64,000 nt of DNA from Ditylenchus dipsaci (lineage: Eukaryota > Nematoda > Chromadorea > Rhabditida > Anguinidae). The stretch's first letter is position 1. Every line of letters starts with the position of its first letter. Where the stretch lies: NCBI GenBank assembly GCA_004194705.1, contig SADC01001034.1, positions 62,001-126,000 of the forward strand. The letters are read 5' to 3'. Made by a program: the position numbers and the translations under genes. This document shows, piece after piece, positions 43,662 through 55,190 of this stretch. The notes beneath the pieces were generated by a model. The model was not told where the DNA came from and ran no database searches. It worked only from the letters and a program-made list of their open reading frames with translations.

Positions 43662-44318
43662 ATTAAGAAAATTGTTTTTTAATATTGGCAGTTTCATTTT
43701 GGGAAAAACGCCTGAGCCATAATTGTTCAAATAGCAGCGCCGGGTAGAAAAAATTCATTTGCCCCTTGCGCCGGCGCCGGAACAACACTGGACACAACCA
43801 ATGTGGATAATAAATATACGGCGCGATAGAGTGTGCAATGCTGAACCGAATACCTGAGATGCAAACTAGGATGTTATACCTAGAAAAATGCTCGGAAGAG
43901 TAACCAGATCAAAGTAATAAAGGCAATCTTTAAAACTCTAGAAGATTTTGACCAATACGGTCACTTTGGCGTATTGCAGCCAAATTGAGCGCGCGCCAAA
44001 CAAAAGATTTGGCGCATTTTCAAACATTCATTTTGCAGCGAAATCTAAGTTCCAAGTTTTAGATCCCGAAAAACATATAAAAAAATTCGCACCAAATGGA
44101 CGGTCACTTGTTTGGATTATGCAATAGAACTGAAGCTGGATTACAGACAAACGTGTTAAATTATAGGAGTTTTTTTACAAAACTTATTTTAAACAAATCA
44201 CGAAAAAAATCGGATCAGCCATACTTAGACTACTACGATCATTCGGAGCAATCATCATTCGGAATGTAGTAGTCAGCCAGTTGCTGTAAGAAATAAAAAA
44301 AGTAGGGCATGACCAGTA

Positions 44319-44388
44319 CAGTCAAACCTCGATATAACGCCACCTGTTGGCCGGTCCCAAGGGGTGGAGTCATATCGAGGTTTGACTG
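44319..44388. mobile_element. pogo/Tigger-like mini-MITE (70 bp)
   Basis: CAGTCAAACCTCGATATAAC to its inverse, flanked by TA, with a nearly loop-less hairpin. Same terminus class as 2326-2428. Confidence 0.85.
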
Positions 44389-45112
44389 TAGTACCTAAGT
44401 ATTATTAACCACAATAATAGCAATTACTAACTAGTATCACAAAAAAATTTCTCAGAAAAAATAGGAGAAGAAAAATACAGTTAAGTATCTGGCCACCTTA
44501 CACAGCCATTTTTTACTGGCCCTCTTTTTACCGATCCCTTTTTACAGCCCTTTTTACCCAGTAACACTAACTATTGTTTTTTATAGTGCTGTTTCAACTT
44601 GAATTTCTTTCTAATCATGACAAAATAAATAACATTTTGATCGGTGTTTTCACCTACAGCCAAAGAAAAAACACTCATTTTGAAAAAATTTAACAAGAGT
44701 TGAAATTGAAGGCCTGAAAATCAAAATTTAGTTAAAATTAATAACTAACATTGGTGATTTAGAATCGCTCAGGTAGTCGGATTTGTTAGCACCGTAATTG
44801 AGATCTTCCCTATCCGGAGCGAAAAACCTTGGGCAGGTATCTCTCGGGTAACTAGTTATCTACCCACATGGACTAAAAAATAAAACAATTCAATTTAAAA
44901 AAACCACTGTTCCTGACCTAAAATTGCCTGACGAAAACAAAAATTATGACTATGACTCTGCCTTTCACTATGTCACTCATAGCTATATCTATGACTTTTG
45001 AAAAACTGCTGCAAATTAAAAATTCAACGGAAATTTTTGTCTACTTTTTGTTGGGTTGCGCAAATTCAAATTGCTGCGAAAAGCATGTGGCGGAACATAT
45101 GCGGCGGAATAT
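44389..45112. other. non-coding DNA
   Basis: No gene recognised. Short GGTATCTCTCGGGTAACTA phrases recall the GGTACC repeat class. Confidence 0.3.
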
Positions 45113-45229
45113 ACAGTATTCTCTCTAATAGAAGACCCCCCTGGTTCAAAATCGTGTTTTTGGCATTGTGTTTTTGACCTGATTTATGATTACTGTTCTC
45201 AAGCAAGTTACCACTCATTTTGTAGCCAG

Positions 45230-47163
45230 TAGGCTTGGCATTTGGAGTGAAAACGAGAAACCGGGACGGGATTTTAAAATTTTTTGAAAACGGGACCGGG
45301 ATTTTGAAAAATACCGAGAATCCCGCCGGAAAACAGGATTTTTTAAATACCATAAAAACGTAGTTTCACTACTGCCAAACGATCTTTAGAATGCTATAAT
45401 TAGTGCAGAAAACAGGTTTTGAAACTCGAACAACGGAAATTTTTTTATTACTCCAATTGGACGACCACTTGGTTCTGTTGCTACGTGGGAAGTGCCGCAA
45501 AACTGCAGTCGGTTCATAGACAAATATTAGAATTGAGAAGTATTAGGTTGGTGCATAAGTTTTAAACCATACAAAAGAATTTTTTGCAAAACGAAAATTT
45601 CTCTTATAACAAAATCCAAACAATAGGTTTTGTAGCCCTGAATCTCCTCTTTCAAATGGCATATTTAACTTAGCTTGATTATTCTGGATAACTCACCATT
45701 TGGGTCCAAACACTTGTCTGGTCGTTTTGAGAAGGTTACCCGCGTTTTCATCACTTTAACTGGTCAAATGTTTCATTGAATTTTGAGCCTCACGACAAAA
45801 TTTTATCACCATGTTGTAGCGCAGCTCAGGAGCTACAAAACCCATATTACAGAATGATTTTTGAAAATCTGAGTATTGAGATATGGCCTTTTGGAAAAAA
45901 TCATTTTCTTGAAAAAATGACGAAAACGCAAGTTTTTGCCAATTTTTCTGATTTTGGTCATTTTTTCAAGAAAATGATTTTTTCCAAAAGGCCATATCTC
46001 AATACTCAGATTTTCAAAAATCATTCTGTAATATGGGTTTTGTAGCTCTTGAGCTGCGCTACAACATGGTGATAAAATTTTGTCGTGACGCTCAAAATTC
46101 AATAAAAAATTTGACCAGCTAAAGTGATGAAAACGCGGGTAACCTTCTCAAAATGACCAGACAAGTGTTTGGACCCAAATGGTGAGTTATCCAGAATAAT
46201 CAAGCTAAGTTAAATATGCCATTTGAAAGAGGAGATACAGGGCTACAAAACCTATTGTTTGGATTTTGTTATAAGAGAAATTTTCGTTTTGCAAAAAAAG
46301 TCTTTTGTATGGTTTAAAACTTATACACCAACCTAATATATTTTTAAGACTATATAGCTATATAATTTTTTTTTAAATACAGGGCGAATCGCTGGCCTTT
46401 TAGATTATAATGATGGCTTTTAAGAAAATATACGGTGAAAACTCCGGTACTGCGGTTTTGGTAGCTGAATTTTTTATTATTTTGGTATTATCAAACTATA
46501 CTCAGGACATGATTATATATAGGAAACAATAGTCTTTATTCACTTAATTCGAAATTTCAGGTTCTGGATGTGGATCTGGACGCTGGAAATAAATTTTAAA
46601 TTTGATTCAAATTTGCCCGGAATATTGTGGCCGATGGCGATAAACAGACAAAAGAACAAAAAACTAACGATAAGTCGGCGTTTTTTTGCCTTGGTCCCCC
46701 CAGGTATGTTCTGATTTTTAACAATATTGTTGGACATTTTTAAGCTTCAATTTCCATGCAACATTTTTTTATTCAATAACCTGAACATAAATCGTGGATC
46801 AGCAATTTTCTTAAGCGGCATTTCTCTGTAAACAATAGAGCTGAAATTAATATGCCTAAGAAATTAATAAAACAAAGGTGGCATAAAACACTGAAAACAA
46901 ACAGGGGACGATAGCAAAAATAAAAACAACAAGGGGGACCAAGGCGAAAAAACACCGACTTATCGTATAAAGCCTAAATATTTTCACTTCAAGACTATTC
47001 GCAATTGCTTGATCCCGGAATTTTTCCGGGATTTTTAGAAATGCTAAAACGGGAAACGGGATTTTGAGCTTTGGTAAAACGGGAAACGGGACCGGGATTT
47101 TCGAAATTCCCGGGACCGGGATACCGAAATTCCCGCGGGATTCCCGTCCCGGTGCCAAGCCTA
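45230..47163. mobile_element. 1.9 kb hAT-like element with GGGACGGGATTTT motif
   Basis: TIR TAGGCTTGGCA, with the perfect 8-bp duplication GTAGCCAG (45222-45229 and 47164-47171). Subterminal repeats of ACCGGGACGGGATTTT(G/C)AAA are inverted at the two ends. It contains a mariner-like MITE (45543-46335), an arm of the AAGTGGTCGTCC family (45360-45475) and about 46540-46960, where short palindromic pieces (CCGACTTATCG, GCCTTGGTCCCCC) occur. No transposase gene seen. Confidence 0.88.
45543..46335. mobile_element. mariner-like 0.8 kb foldback MITE
   Basis: Termini TTAGGTTGGTGCATAAGTTT and inverse, flanked by TA. This resembles the TTAGGTTGGTGCAAAAGT terminus known from cecropia-type mariners (Hsmar/MADE). 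The two arms fold back almost perfectly around about 45940. The open frames on both strands are the same arm read twice. Confidence 0.85.
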
Positions 47164-47541
47164 GTAGCCAGTGAGATGAGCTACAAAACGGGTGGCAATT
47201 TGCTGAGAGAAGAGTTCAAAAAGTGGGTCAAAAGCACAATGCCAAAAACACGATTTTGAACCAGGGGTCTTCTATTAGAGAGAATACGGTATGTTGGCGG
47301 AATATATGTTGACAAAGTAAAACCAAAAATACCATCAGATAGCCCTGAGACCTTAGTTTCTAGCAAGATATCATTCGTTCATATTTTTATAAATGATATA
47401 TTGCCATCTTGTGTACCATAAAATTAAAGCTGAAATCTGAAAAATATCCAATAGTGCATAACGCCACCCATGGGCGTTCCCAGATTGAAATTATCCTTTA
47501 TCAACAAATAATTAACACAAATCTTAAAAATATTTAATCTA

Positions 47542-47760
47542 TCATTCATTTTGTAAAATTTCTCTATATTTCCCAGCCATTTCTGTCTTGAAGTAGGTGG
47601 CGAACCAGTCAATATGAGCTTTTTTCTTTTCCGCTGGCATGTATGAATTCTTGGACAGACCAACCAAAACCAATTCCATGAAATGGTCCACACATTTCGA
47701 ACGAGGCACTTTGTGTTTTGCCCATAGTGGTTCCAGAAGCACGTGATTGGCAAAGCTCAC
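47542..47760 (-). CDS. mrps-31: mitochondrial ribosomal protein mS31 (MRPS31), last exon
   Basis: After the acceptor TGT(A)TTTTAG the exon reads VSFANHVLLEPLWAKHK, then CVDHFMELVLVGLSKNSYM, then KKKAHIDWFATYFKTEM and a stop. The HFMELVxxGLSKNxY(L/M) and H(I)xWFxxYF motifs are those of the C-terminus of mS31, a metazoan small-subunit protein of the mitochondrial ribosome. Upstream exons should lie at higher coordinates, but I find none between here and the 48.9-54.6 kb element. They may lie beyond it, be unrecognised, or this may be a transposed fragment. No frameshift is visible. Confidence 0.72.
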   Translation of the reverse strand: MSFANHVLLEPLWAKHKVPRSKCVDHFMELVLVGLSKNSYMPAEKKKAHIDWFATYFKTEMAGKYREILQNE

Positions 47761-47940
47761 CTAAAATACATATGGTGAAAAGGACCAATTTTGTAATTTA
47801 TTCAGCAAGATTTGGTTCATGCGTTAAACACGGGGACCCCTGACTGTAAGAACAGCCGTTTCTGGTGCAGAATTTTATGGAAATATGTCTATCGCAGTGG
47901 CTTTTTTTTGAAGGGCAACTTTTCCGCTGACTACTCCCAC

Positions 47941-48350
47941 TTTAAAGGGCCATGGCCACTTCTAAACATTTTGAACTTCTAAACATTTTGACTTCAATTT
48001 CTCGATGGTAGATGGTCTATTTTTAGGTATTTTAGGGACATTTTTGGATATTTACCATATTTAGGCTTACGCAAGGGTAGGCCAGCTTACGCCTACCCTT
48101 GTCTAAGCCTAAATCCTAAATTTGGTAAATATGTACAAAATGACCTTAAAATACCTAAAAATAGACCATCTACCATCGAGGAATTGAAGTCAAAAAGTAT
48201 AAATTTTTAATCAAAAACTATTCAGAAATTTTTCTTCTATTATGTTAAGCAGAAAAAAGTAGCTTAGGGTATGTTTTTAGGATATGTTTTTGGGTCACTT
48301 TTGAAAAACTTTGGGTGGGGGGGGGGGGTGTCCGAACGGCACTTGTACCA
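47941..48350. mobile_element. palindromic element, TTAA-type end plus GATGGTAGATGGTC foldback
   Basis: 47941 starts AAAGGGCCATGGCCACTTC (TTAA-family end). 47992-48191 is a palindrome (CTTCAATTTCTCGATGGTAG and inverse) around GTAGGCC. A G-run follows at 48318-48328. Similar TACCCCCAAGGGG/GACCATCTACC wording occurs at 37.2-37.4 kb. Confidence 0.6.
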
Positions 48351-48548
48351 GTTTGTGTAATTTAGAATTCCATGGCCAGTTTTACACACAAATCGACCAT
48401 TCTGAACTTGAATTTGAAGTTAAAATGTATAGATGGTTAGAAAAAAAATTATAGGAAACAGTAGTTACAACTCATACATTTCTTTTGCACATTTTGTCAC
48501 GATTTTATTATTAATTATTTCTGTATTTAGTGTCAAAAAAAACCGCTA

Positions 48549-48747
48549 TTAAACGGCCATGGTCTTTGCGCGCAGTGGCATGTGCAAAATTTGAATTGGT
48601 GAGAGACATTTCTCTTTCGTCTCTCACTATACTCTATTGAATCATTTCAAACGACTCAAAAGAGTACAATGCGAGACGAAAGAGAAGTGTCCCCGGCAAA
48701 TTCAAATTTTGCACATGCCGCTGCACGCAAAAACCATGGTCCTTTAA
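48549..48747. mobile_element. TTAA-flanked foldback MITE (AGGACCATGG family)
   Basis: TTAAACGGCCATGG to CCATGGTCCTTTAA, with the same CAGTGGCATGTGCAAAATTT and CTCTTTCGTC internal order as 14683-14866. Confidence 0.85.
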
Positions 48748-49368
48748 CTTTTCTATCTTTTGTTATATATCAAATATAGCTTATCGCCGTTGCAAAGAAA
48801 TTACATGCACTTTTTCACAAAATCAATCAAAAATTAAAACCTAAATTTAAAAAGGATTTTTCTAGCGATCAAATTTTTTAGCGATTCTAGTTTCTCAATA
48901 AAATTCTGCACCAAACCCCGTAGCAATAACAAAAAAAAATATCCGCGGATTTCTGAAGAAATCCGCGGATAAATAAATCTGCGGATACAAATTCGTAGCA
49001 ATAACAAATTTATATCCGCCGATAAGCAAATCCGCGGGTTTCAAAGAATCTGTGGATTTCTTCAAAATATACGCGGATTCTTTGAAAAAAAAATAGAAAA
49101 AATATAGAATAGAAAAAAATATAAAATTTTTTTGGCGTTATTGTCATAAAAAATTTCCGGGCGCAACTAGAGATGATGACGGGACGGGATCCCGTCGGGA
49201 TCCCGATCCCGCCCGACCCGATTTTGGTCTAAAATCCCGTCCCGAAATCCCGCCCGATCAGTTCCCAGAATCCTGATCCCGAAATTCGTTGAATCCCGAG
49301 CTCCAATTTTGTTGTAAAAAACACCATTTTCGCTCTAAAAAACCACCAATTTTTAACTATTTTTGCTA

Positions 49369-49537
49369 CAGTCGAACCTCTTTATAGTGACAGCCCGATA
49401 TAGTGACACCCTTGATATAGTGACACCCGGGCCCGATTTGGTTGGCCGACATATAGTGATATAGGATGTAGTGACACCTGGATATAGTGACACCTAGGGG
49501 TCGGTCCCCAGGGTGTCACTATAAAGAGGTTCGACTG
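49369..49537. mobile_element. pogo/Tigger-like MITE, TATAGTGACACC type
   Basis: CAGTCGAACCTCTTTATAGT to inverse, 169 bp, TA-flanked, with internal TATAGTGACACC repeats. Confidence 0.85.
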
Positions 49538-49607
49538 TATTTTTTTCAGTTTTTTCATAAAAATCTGAATTTTTTATTTAAATTTCTTTGTTATTTATGC
49601 TTTTTAA

Positions 49608-52600
49608 GGGTGCACTACGTTTCACCGTCACTGTTTTCACCGTTCACTATTTTCACCGTCACTATTTTCACCGTTCACTATTTTCACCGTCACTATTTTC
49701 ACCGTCACTATTTTCACCGTCACTATTTTCACCGTCACCTATTTTCACCGTCACTATTTTCACCGTTCACTATTTTCACCGTCACTATTTTCACCGTCAC
49801 TATTTTCACCGTCACTATTTTCACCGTCACTATTTCACCGTTCACTATTTTCACCGTCACTATTTTCACCGTCACTATTTTCACCGTCACTATTTTCACC
49901 GTCACTATTTTCACCGTCACCTATTTTCACCGTCACTATTTTCACCGTCACCTATTTTCACCGTCACTATTTTCACCGTCACTATTTTCACCGTCACTAT
50001 TTTCACCGTCACCTATTTTCACCGTCACTATTTTCACCGTCACCTATTTTCACCGTCACTATTTTCACCGTTCACTATTTTCACCGTCACTATTTTCACC
50101 GTCACTATTTTCACCGTCACTATTTTCACCGTTCACTATTTTCACCGTCACTATTTTCACCGTCACTATTTTCACCGTCACTATTTTCACCGTCACCTAT
50201 TTTCACCGTCACTATTTTCACCGTCACCTATTTTCACCGTCACTATTTTCACCGTTCACTATTTTCACCGTCACTATTTTCACCGTCACTATTTTCACCG
50301 TCACTATTTTCACCGTCACTATTTTCACCGTCACTATTTTCACCGTCACTATTTTCACCGTTCACTATTTTCACCGTCACTATTTCACCGTCACCTATTT
50401 TCACCGTCACTATTTTCACCGTCACCTATTTTCACCGTCACTATTTTCACCGTTCACTATTTTCAACCGTCACTATTTTCACCGTCACTATTTTCACCGT
50501 CACTATTTTCACCGTCACTATTTTCACCGTCACTATTTTCACCGTCACTATTTTCACCGTCACTATTTTCACCGTCACTATTTTCACCGTTCACTATTTT
50601 CACCGTCACTATTTTCACCGTCACCTATTTTCACCGTCACTATTTTCACCGTTCACTATTTTCACCGTCACTATTTTCACCGTCACTATTTTCACCGTCA
50701 CTATTTTCACCGTCACTATTTTCACCGTCACTATTTTCACCGTTCACTATTTTCACCGTCACTATTTTCACCGTCACCTATTTTCACCGTCACTATTTTC
50801 ACCGTCACTATTTTCACCGTCAATATTTTCACCGTCACTATTTTCACCGTCACTATTTTCACCGTCACCTATTTTCACCGTCACTATTTTCACCGTCACC
50901 TAAATTCACCGTCAGCATTTTAGGACCACTTTATAGGTCTAAATTTTTCGAAATTTTCAAAATTTTTGGTACCAAATTGTAGCCCTGAATGTCAGCTACA
51001 TTTTGGTACTACAATTTCTAAAAAAACGAAAAAATTTTAGTTCTAAACTTTAAAAGACGCTCACCCTGCGTTCTACCGTGATGAAAAGTGTGAGATTGAA
51101 CGCCTTCTAAAGTTTAGTTCTAAATTTTTTTTTATTTTTTCAGAATTTTTAGTACCAAAATGTAGCTGACATTCAGGGCTACAATTTGGTGCCAAGATTG
51201 TTAAAATTTTAGAAAAATTTAGATCTAAAAAGCGGTCCTAAAGTGCTGACGGTGAATTTAGTGAACGGTGAAAATAGTGACGGTGAAAATAGGTGACGGT
51301 GAAAATAGTGACGGTGAAAATAGGTGACGGTGAAAATAGGTGACGGTGAAAATAGGTGACGGTGAAAATAGTGACGGTGAAAATAGTGACGGTGAAAATA
51401 GGTGACGGTGAAAATAGGTGACGGTGAAAATAGGTGACGGTGAAAATAGTGACGGTGAAAATAGTGACGGTGAAAATAGTGACGGTGAAAATAGTGACGG
51501 TGAAAATAGTGACGGTGAAAATAGGTGACGGTGAAAATAGTGACGGTGAAAATAGTGACGGTGAAAATAGTGACGGTGAAAATAGTGACGGTGAAAATAG
51601 TGACGGTGAAAATAGTGACGGTGAAAATAGTGACGGTGAAAATAGTGACGGTGAAAATAGGTGACGGTGAAAATAGTGACGGTGAAAATAGGTGACGGTG
51701 AAAATAGGTGACGGTGAAATAGTGACGGTGAAAATAGGTGACGGTGAAAATAGTGACGGTGAAAATAGGTGACGGTGAAAATAGTGACGGTGAAATAGTG
51801 ACGGTGAAAATAGTGATGGTGAAAATAGTGACGGTGAAAATAGTGACGGTGAAAATAGGTGACGGTGAAAATAGTGACGGTGAAAATAGGTGACGGTGAA
51901 AATAGGTGACGGTGAAAATAGGTGACGGTGAAAATAGTGACGGTGAAAATAGGTGACGGTGAAAATAGGTGACGGTGAAAATAGTGACGGTGAAAATAGG
52001 TGACGGTGAAAATAGGTGACGGTGAAAATAGGTGACGGTGAAAATAGTGACGGTGAAAATAGTGACGGTGAAAATAGTGACGGTGAAAATAGTGACGGTG
52101 AAAATAGTGACGGTGAAAATAGTGACGGTGAAAATAGGTGACGGTGAAAATAGGTGACGGTGAAAATAGGTGACGGTGAAAATAGTGACGGTGAAAATAG
52201 GTGACGGTGAAAATAGTGACGGTGAAAATAGGTGACGGTGAAAATAGTGACGGTGAAAATAGTGACGGTGAAAATAGTGACGGTGAAAATAGTGACGGTG
52301 AAAATAGTGACGGTGAAAACAGTGACGGTGAAATAGTGACGGTGAAAATAGTGACGGTGAAAATAGTGACGGTGAAAATAGTGACGGTGAAAATAGTGAC
52401 GGTGAAAATAGTGACGGTGAAAATAGTGACGGTGAAAATAGTGACGGTGAAAATAGTGACGGTGAAAATAGTGACGGTGAAAATAGTGACGGTGAAAATA
52501 GTGACGGTGAAAATAGTGACGGTGAAAATAGTGACGGTGAAAATAGTGACGGTGAAAATAGTGACGGTGAAAATAGTGACGGTGAAAATAGTGACGGTGA

Positions 52601-54101
52601 AAATAGTGACGGTGAAAATAGTGACGGTGAAAATAGTGACGGTGAAAATAGTGACGGTGAAAATAGGTGACGGTGAAAATAGTGACGGTGAAAATAGTGA
52701 CGGTGAAAATAGTGACGGTGAAAATAGTGACGGTGAAAATAGTGACGGTGAAAATAGTGACGGTGAAAATAGTGACGGTGAAATAGGTGACGGTGAAAAT
52801 AGTGACGGTGAAAATAGGTGACGGTGAAAATAGTGACGGTGAAAATAGTGACGGTGAAAATAGTGACGGTGAAAATAGTGACGGTGAAAATAGTGACGGT
52901 GAAAATAGTGACGGTGAAAATAGTGACGGTGAAAATAGGTGACGGTGAAAATAGTGACGGTGAAAATAGTGACGGTGAAAATAGTGACGGTGAAAATAGT
53001 GACGGTGAAAATAGTGACGGTGAAAATAGGTGACGGTGAAAATAGTGACGGTGAAAATAGTGACGGTGAAAATAGTGACGGTGAAAATAGTGACGGTGAA
53101 AATAGTGACGGTGAAAATAGTGACGGTGAAAATAGTGACGGTGAAAATAGTGACGGTGAAAATAGTGACGGTGAAAATAGGTGACGGTGAAAATAGTGAC
53201 GGTGAAAATAGTGACGGTGAAAATAGTGACGGTGAAAATAGTGACGGTGAAAATAGTGACGGTGAAAATAGTGACGGTGAAAATAGGTGACGGAAAATAG
53301 GTGACGGTGAAAATAGTGACGGTGAAAATAGTGACGGTGAAAATAGGTGACGGTGAAAATAGTGACGGTGAAAATAGTGACGGTGAAAATAGTGACGGTG
53401 AAAATATGTGACGGTGAAAATAGGTGACGGTGAAAATAGTGACGGTGAAAATAGGTGACGGTGAAAATAGTGACGGTGAAAATAGTGACGGTGAAAATAG
53501 GTGACGGTGAAAATAGTGACGGTGAAAATAGTGACGGTGAAAATAGTGACGGTGAAAATAGTGACGGTGAAAATAGGTGACGGTGAAAATAGTGACGGTG
53601 AAAATAGTGACGGTAAAAATAGGTGACGGTGAAAATAGTGACGGTGAAAATAGTGACGGTGAAAATAGTGACGGTGAAAATAGTGACGGTGAAAATAGTG
53701 AACGGTGAAAATAGTGACGGTGAAAATAGTGACGGTGAAAATAGTGACGGTGAAAATAGGTGACGGTGAAAATAGTGACGGTGAAAATAGTGACGGTGAA
53801 AATAGTGACGGTGAAAATAGTGACGGTGAAAATAGTGACGGTGAAAAGTGAACGGTGAAAATAGTGACGGTGAAAATAGGTGACGGTGAAAATAGTGACG
53901 GTGAAAATAGTGACGGTGAAAATAGTGACGGTGAAAATAGTGACGGTGAAAATAGTGACGGTGAAAATAGTGAACGGTGAAAATAGTGACGGTGAAAATA
54001 GGTGACGGTGAAAATAGTGACGGTGAAAATAGTGACGGTGAAAATAGTGACGGTGAAAATAGTGAACGGTGAAAACAGTGACGGTGAAACGTAGTGCACC
54101 C
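49608..54101. mobile_element. 4.5 kb giant foldback built of 15/16-bp arrays
   Basis: Ends GGGTGCACTACGTTTCACC and inverse, flanked by TTTTAA on both sides (49602-49607 and 54102-54107). The left arm (49619-50916, about 85 units) repeats ATTTTCACCGTCACT. The right arm (51248-54091, about 185 units) is the inverse, TGACGGTGAAAATAG. Sixteen-base variants (CACCT or TTCACT) are interspersed. A 330-bp spacer (50917-51247) has its own inverted parts (TTTTGGTACNAAATTGTAGC and GACATTCAGGGCTACA). Very long open frames (up to 971 codons) arise because the unit is 15 bp and stop-free; they are not genes. Confidence 0.95.
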
Positions 54102-54116
54102 TTTTAAGGGAGAAGA

Positions 54117-54180
54117 AACTTTATATACGCATCGCCAGTCACAGGTTAGACTACCACTGGGTAAATCACTCATTTTTACT
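54117..54180. other. TATATACGCATCGCC unit with B-box-like site
   Basis: CTTTATATACGCATCGCCAG then TCACAGGTTAGACTACCACT. This matches the ends of the 17532-18360 element and may be a tRNA-derived fragment. Confidence 0.4.
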
Positions 54181-54550
54181 TTCTTTTCTTCTCCAACTGG
54201 TAGTATTGTTTCAAGTGGGTGTATCGATCTTACTGGCTGGATCTACCAAACTAGCTGAATTGGTCTGACTGGCAATCACGTCAATTAATCAAAATTGATT
54301 TAGGTCGATTTTGTTTATTTGATCGATACAATTACCCCAATAAAGTTGATTAGATCGATTTAAGCGGTAATAGAAGTGATAACAGCTTAGCAAGTTTAGC
54401 CTACAATTGTACACAATCTTTTAAAAACCAAGCTTTAATCATGTCATCATCAATCATCTTATAATGCGAATTTCTATCCACGGGTACAATCCGCGGATTT
54501 TTCAACAATCCGCGGATTTTACCCTCGGATTTTTCGTTATTGCTACGGGG

Positions 54551-54790
54551 GCAGAAGCTGCTGGTCTTACAGTCAGGCTTGGTGTATTAATTCTACCTAG
54601 GAACATGCTTTTTTCTTACTTTTGCTTTACTAGTTTCAATCTTTATAGTAAATTCGGCCCATTCGTATTGTTATGTTATAGGTGACAAAATGTACCGGCT
54701 AAGTTTTGTTATACACCCAGTTGGTCCCCAAGCTAATTTTTTAAAAAGATTTTTAAATGTTTTTTTTTTCGTTTTTAACTGATTTTGAGA
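54551..54790. other. no feature seen
   Basis: AT-rich DNA between two repeat elements, with no recognised gene or repeat. Confidence 0.3.
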
Positions 54791-54794
54791 GGCT

Positions 54795-55190
54795 GTAAGT
54801 ACTTTCATCCGCCAAATTATTCTTTTACCCCGCCGAATTATTCATTTATCCCCCAAATCGTAAAAATGAGTGTTTCTCGGTGTTTTAAGTCGTAAATTTT
54901 TTTTGATCATCACGTAGCTCTGAATTTCTAGTTTCTGATAAGCCATCAACTGACTCCTTGTTGTTGAGAAAAGTTTGAGAAATACCATTTTTTTGAAAGA
55001 GGAGTTGTTTCATAAAAATGAGTATTTCTCAAACTTTTCTTAACAAAAAGAGTCAGTTGATAATGGCTTATCAAAAACTGGAGATTCAGGGCTACATGAT
55101 GATCAAAAGAAAAAAATTTTACGACATAAAAACATCGAGAAATACTCATTTTTACGATTCGGGGGATAAATGAATAATTTGGCGGGAATT
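54795..55190. mobile_element. foldback with CCGCCAAATTATTCATTTA motif
   Basis: Units CCGCCAAATTATTC, CCGCCGAATTATTCATTTA and CCCCCAAATCGTAAAAATG at the left pair with the inverted right end. Long arms include AAGCCATCAACTGACTC and its inverse. Non-coding. Confidence 0.75.

Larger units (their letters stand above)
45113..47291. mobile_element. 2.2 kb element with GTATTCTCTCTAATAG ends
   Basis: Left ACAGTATTCTCTCTAATAGA and right inverse TCTATTAGAGAGAATACGGT. The arms continue with GACCCCNCTGGTTCAAAATC and AAACACAATGCC in inverted order. A 1.9 kb hAT-like element has inserted near its centre (45230-47163). Without that insertion it is a MITE of about 240 bp related to the CGTATTTCCTC family at 2235. 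Confidence 0.75.
48916..54550. mobile_element. 5.6 kb element with CCCCGTAGCAATAAC ends and ATCCGCGGATTT motif
   Basis: Left CCCCGTAGCAATAAC and right GTTATTGCTACGGGG are exact inverses. Just inside both ends are clusters of the palindromic motif ATCCGCGGATTT (48945-49085 and 54490-54530). The interior carries a GGGACGGGATCCCG fragment (49162-49300), a pogo-like MITE (49369-49537), the giant foldback (49608-54101) and 54117-54480 with a TATATACGCATCGCC/ B-box unit and TTAGATCGATTT phrases. Confidence 0.7.

Noticed and set aside
45776..46102. Two 89-codon ORFs on opposite strands with almost the same protein
   Set aside because: They are the two arms of the mariner-like foldback read from each strand; no transposase motif.
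49487..54173. Open frames of 464-971 codons (FTVTIFTV / SPSLFSPS repeats)
   Set aside because: They follow the 15-bp stop-free unit of the foldback arrays, exist on both strands and in two frames, and contain no domain; they are array artefacts.
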